NCBI GenBank assembly: GCA_014529385.2
Contig: CM043966.1
Span: 91,556,587-91,620,586 of the forward strand
Source: Adiantum capillus-veneris
Taxonomy: Eukaryota; Streptophyta; Polypodiopsida; Polypodiales; Pteridaceae
Length of the DNA: 64,000 nucleotides
Reading direction: 5' to 3'
The notes below the pieces were generated by a model. The model worked only from the letters and a program-made list of their open reading frames with translations, made no database searches and was not told the DNA's origin. Below, piece after piece: positions 60,576 through 64,000 of the stretch. Positions within the stretch are counted from its first letter, which is position 1, and the number at the start of each line of letters is the position of its first letter. A program made the position numbers and the translations under genes.

Positions 60576-61473
60576 CTCCTCTCACAAACCTGTGAACTCT
60601 AGCCAGTCACCTAAAGAGCGCGTTGGACCTGCTGCTATGGGACCCCATGAAACATGAGGCTGACTACCAACCAAGTGGCCTCTCTGAGTGCTAACCATGG
60701 GTTTCCAGATGAGGGGCTACCGTAGGTGCTCCTCCATGCATGTAGGTTGTCTCTGCTCTAGGCCACGCCGCAAGTGCTCCCAAGATCGAAGCAAACTCAC
60801 AGCGAAGTGGTCCTCCAGTCTCCTGCTCATACCAACTCTGTGCATCTCTGTAAAGATCCATCTGCTCGAAGGTTTCCAAGGGCCTCTCGATTGAGGCACT
60901 CTAGTACGAAGCTGTTGTAGCAAGAACTCCTTCTAGGGCTCCTCACCTGGAAGAAGTCCTCTGACGATGAACTTCCCAAGAAGGGCTCTGCTCTTCTATG
61001 ATGGATCAATGATCACAAGCCCTCCTTGTGAACAAGGAAGAGTTATGAACTACCAAGCCACCTTGGCTCGGGCTATCTGAGTGTCACGTCCTGACCAAAG
61101 GAAGTTCCTGATGAGCCTCTCTACCTGATTGATACAAGAACTCGAGAAGATCCAGCAGGAAGTGATGTACCACATAGTCGCCTACAACACCTGGTTGGCA
61201 ACTACTACTCTGCCAGCCAAAGAAAGTCATGTTGAGCTTCAACGTAACAACTTTCTCCTGATAGACAGGAGAAGGGGAGTAATCTGCTACTCTGGAGACA
61301 AGTCAAAATCAACCTGACAGCCCAGGTACCGAACTGCAGTCCCTGGGGGAATCCACCTAAAACCCTCTTCTGGCATCCAATCTGGCATAGGAGCACTACC
61401 AACCGAGAAAGCCATTGTCTTTCTCCAGTTATTCAGTGTGCTCGATGCACAATAGAAGGTATCTAGAGCCTAC

Positions 61474-62809
61474 TCACACCTGTGAAGGTTGGCCTCCTGG
61501 CCATCTAAGTACAAGGCTGAGTTCGTCGGCAAACTCAGTGTCGAGTAGCTCATCTCCCCGAATAGGGAGTGCTAAGCCCCGTAGACCAACCTGCTGCGAC
61601 ACCAAAAACTTGCTCATTACCTCCGCATAGAACAAAAAGAGGAAAGGGGAAAGAGGATAGCCCTCTCTGACCGAGCGAGTAAGCATGAAGCGATCACCTC
61701 TCCCTCCTGCCAAGAGTACTTGACTATCAGCCTGTCTGTACAAAGATGACACCCCTATGATCCAAGCATCTGAGAAGCCAATCCTGCATAAAGTGCCCTC
61801 TAGAAAGTCCCAGTCAACTCTGTCGTATTCCTTCTCAAAATCAAGAAGAAGAATCACGAGGTCCTCACCACGGAGCCGTGCCAGGGTATAAGCCTCCCAA
61901 AAGGTAAAGATGTTGTCAAGGATACTGCGTTCCTTGACAAAACCTGTCTCAGTCCCATGTATAAGGCTCTCTAGAAGTGGCTGAATCCTCAAACTCAGAG
62001 CCTTGGCAAGAATTTTGTAGGCTGAGTTGAGGATGGTGATGGGGTGCCACTATCGAATCTCATCCAAGGATCCACCCTCCTTGGGAATGAGGTAGATCAA
62101 GCCCTCACTCATGATGTCACGCATCACTCCTGTGTGTAAAATATATTGAAAAGCACTGCAAAGATCTGGGCCAAACAGGTCCCAGTAATCCAAGAAAAAA
62201 CTGGGAGTCAACCCATCCTCACATGGACAACTACCATGGGGGATGGCCCTAAGAGCCGTGTGCAGCTCCTCAAGCTGAAGTGGCAGCTCAAGCCTCTGAC
62301 GCATCTCCTCAGTCACAAGACAAGGCATCTGTGCCCATACCTTCTCCCTGCATGCATCGTGACACTCTGACTGGGACTCTACAGACAGTAACTCATGGTA
62401 AAAGTCAGTAGCAACTGCAAGCATATCCTCGGGCTCAACAGCAATTGACCTGTTGGGCCTCCTCAACTAACCGACCTTGGCATGCAAGTGCTGAGGTCCC
62501 ACTGCCTCAAAGAAAGCACCAGTCGCTCTATCGCCCACCTAGGTCCACTACCTATTGGTGGAAAGCAAAATCATGTCACCTCTCCTCTATGCTAGCAGGA
62601 TCCTATCAAGCGTGCTGTAACTGCTCCTCCAACCAAGGACTATTTGGATGGTGCTCCTGTATCCTCTGTAGCAAAGAAATGCCTCGTCTGAGACGCTGCT
62701 CCTCCTCTCTCGCTGCAGCCCGGCAAGCCAGAGACTCCTGGAGAAAAAAATGACTAATCTGTGCTAGGTCTGAGGCCACTCTGCCATCAGGAGAGTCCTG
62801 CCTATCCAA
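61474..62809 (-). pseudogene. LINE ORF2: linker and reverse transcriptase (broken)
   Basis: A charged linker (62809-62606, 'FLQESLACRAAAREEEQRL') leads to 'ALRAIPHGSCPCEDGLTPSF' (about 62240) and 'GLIYLIPKEG'. After a stop near 62050 come 'WHPITILNSAYKILAKAL' and 'ETGFVKERSILDNI', then the first catalytic block 'LLLDFEKEYDRVDW' (about 61845) and 'LSPFLFLFYAEVM'. The active-site box reads 'FADELSL' (about 61530) where the family has FADD, so catalysis would be lost even without the stops. Confidence 0.9.
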
Positions 62810-62818
62810 GCCCTCTGT

Positions 62819-63671
62819 TCAGAGAGCCTCTACCCTCTCTCTGAGTGTTGAGTCCAACAAGACCCTCTTTGGTATGAAAAGCAGCGTGCTCCCACTCCTC
62901 TGCTTGTCTGCTAATGTGAGGATCACTTGTGCATGGTCCAAGAAGGAGGTCCCTGCCAGGATGCCCACTATCCCTCCCAAGTCACTGAAGTGGTCACTAG
63001 TGTAGAAGCGATCTATCCACGATAGATTCACTCCTCCCACTCTATGGTCCAATCGAGAGAAGGCAAGGCTGTCTGGGGGCCTCACAAAACGAGAGTGCTT
63101 CCAAACATCCGAGACCCTCAAAGTCATACAAAACCTCTCCCAAGCTACCAACTCAATTGCGTGCACAGTAGCATGGCTACCACCAATCTTGTCAGAAGGG
63201 TCGTCCAGCATGTTGAAGTCCCCTCCTATGCACCAATGCTCTGCCTTTGTGGCAGAGACTCAACTATCTCTATGACCAAAACTCTGCACGAGCACTCCCC
63301 ACATTGGGCGCATAGATGTTTAGGAAACCTACTAGACCACCCTGAACCTGCATAGTAATCCACTAAGCCCTGCCTGGCACAATAATCCCTCTGCCCACAA
63401 TGGCCTGCTACAAAGAGTCCGCAATAGTCATACATACCCTACCCTGGATGCCTCTAGGTCCAAAAGCAACTGACCAAAAAGTATCATATCGTCCACGCAA
63501 GAGCTGACCACAACGTCTAATGCGGCTCTCACACAGATGGTGCTCCTGAAGCATAAGGAGATCATTCTCTCCTCCCACAAGACAATGCTGAAGCTCTTGA
63601 TGCAGTCGGCCCCGTTGATGCTGAAACTGGGGCCCTCCTAGTCCCTGCACGTTCCATGAGACGATCCTCAT
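62819..63671 (-). pseudogene. LINE ORF2: AP-type endonuclease domain (frameshifted)
   Basis: The ATG (plus 63671-63669) opens 'MRIVSWNVQGLGG', the classic start of a plant LINE ORF2 endonuclease, which nicks target DNA to prime reverse transcription. 'LMLQEHHL' carries the catalytic Glu block. A stop at 63408 and frame changes break the middle; 'FLNIYAPNVGSAR' is readable near 63330. 'LDDPSDKIGG' (after a readable 'GGDFNM') follows in the frame ending at 62819, with 'SWIDRFYTSDHFSD' and 'FLDHAQVIL', where the family has Ser-Asp-His. Confidence 0.85.
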
Positions 63672-64000
63672 GGGGAGCGAGAGAGAACAAATGCTGCTGC
63701 AGCAGCTAGACGGGCTATCTTTGAGGCTGGCTTGGATGGGGAGTAATCCGCATCCAAGCGTCCTCTAGATAGGCGTGACTGCAACGAATGTCTGGTCCAA
63801 GCCCAAGCAGAGCAAGCCATATGTAAAGCAACCTCATATGTCCAGGAGTCCTCATGAATGTATACATAGCATGGCAAGCATTGTGTATCAGCAAAGAAGT
63901 AAACCACAATATGTCTACATCGTGCTGAGTCTGAAGGTGTCACCGTAAACTTGGCCAATGGCCACAAAGTCTGGAGCATGTGTGTAACTCCTAGTTCTCC
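63668..64000 (-). CDS. LINE ORF1, C-terminal part (runs off the window)
   Basis: Open from the window edge to TGA at plus 63670-63668. The visible end is basic and Ala/Ser-rich ('SKIARLAAAAAFVLSRSP'), with Trp- and Cys-containing segments before it ('CYVYIHEDSWTYEVAL'). LINE ORF1 proteins bind element RNA. No zinc knuckle is seen in this part. Its stop codon overlaps the ORF2 start as ATGA. Confidence 0.55.
   Translation of the reverse strand, partial: GELGVTHMLQTLWPLAKFTVTPSDSARCRHIVVYFFADTQCLPCYVYIHEDSWTYEVALHMACSAWAWTRHSLQSRLSRGRLDADYSPSKPASKIARLAAAAAFVLSRSP

Larger units (their letters stand above)
59216..64000 (-). mobile_element. L1-like LINE, minus strand, 5' end beyond the window
   Basis: On the minus strand: the end of ORF1, then an endonuclease, reverse transcriptase and zinc-knuckle C-terminus, with a short A-tail (T10 at 59216-59225) abutting satellite sequence. 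It is rich in C/G compared with its surroundings. At least 4.8 kb long. Confidence 0.93.

Overview
The window is nuclear DNA from a plant with a large, repeat-rich genome. It holds Ty1/copia elements primed by initiator-Met tRNA, a Ty3/gypsy element with the double RNase H typical of the plant Tat lineage, an L1-type LINE, and a plant PPR-gene fragment caught inside an LTR. No intact host gene was found. A vascular plant is certain enough; a fern or gymnosperm would fit the repeat load, but the sequence does not decide this.

Layout. 1-3634: a decayed minus-strand Tat-related element. It has an LTR fragment at 2815-3634, a gene-free interior, and an LTR-like terminus ending at 171. 3635 to about 10390: a chimera of two related copia elements (LTR, gag and protease start of one, then leader, gag, protease, integrase, RT, RNase H and LTR of the other). 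10400-13500: gypsy remnants (Gag, integrase, then a protease). 13500-20870: decayed sequence with an LTR beginning at 17961, a copia RT scrap, and two families of roughly 280-bp degenerate repeats. 20875-21984: a block of a palindrome-rich satellite, inverted relative to the blocks further right.

21985-33240: a minus-strand copia end split by a 10.5-kb LTR element (22164-32635). That element has 2-kb LTRs carrying a PPR fragment, a Gag-like pseudogene, and no pol. It is itself interrupted by a 3.65-kb internally deleted copia (26768-30415) with a perfect GAGTT target duplication. 33300-33710: a TATA box, leader, well-placed ATG and splice-donor-like end, possibly a first exon.

36472-59215: the satellite in forward orientation (about 485-bp units), split by three events: a nearly intact Tat gypsy element (39925-50011), a truncated minus-strand element (50012-52849), and a 2.28-kb LTR element that encodes only Gag (54471-56754). 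59216-64000: a minus-strand L1-like LINE with its A-tail against the satellite. Its first ORF runs off the window edge.

The elements do not form a pathway. Possible interactions are trans-mobilisation: the pol-less elements would need enzymes from autonomous relatives such as the Tat element. All protein features are called from translated motifs seen by eye; no database search was run.
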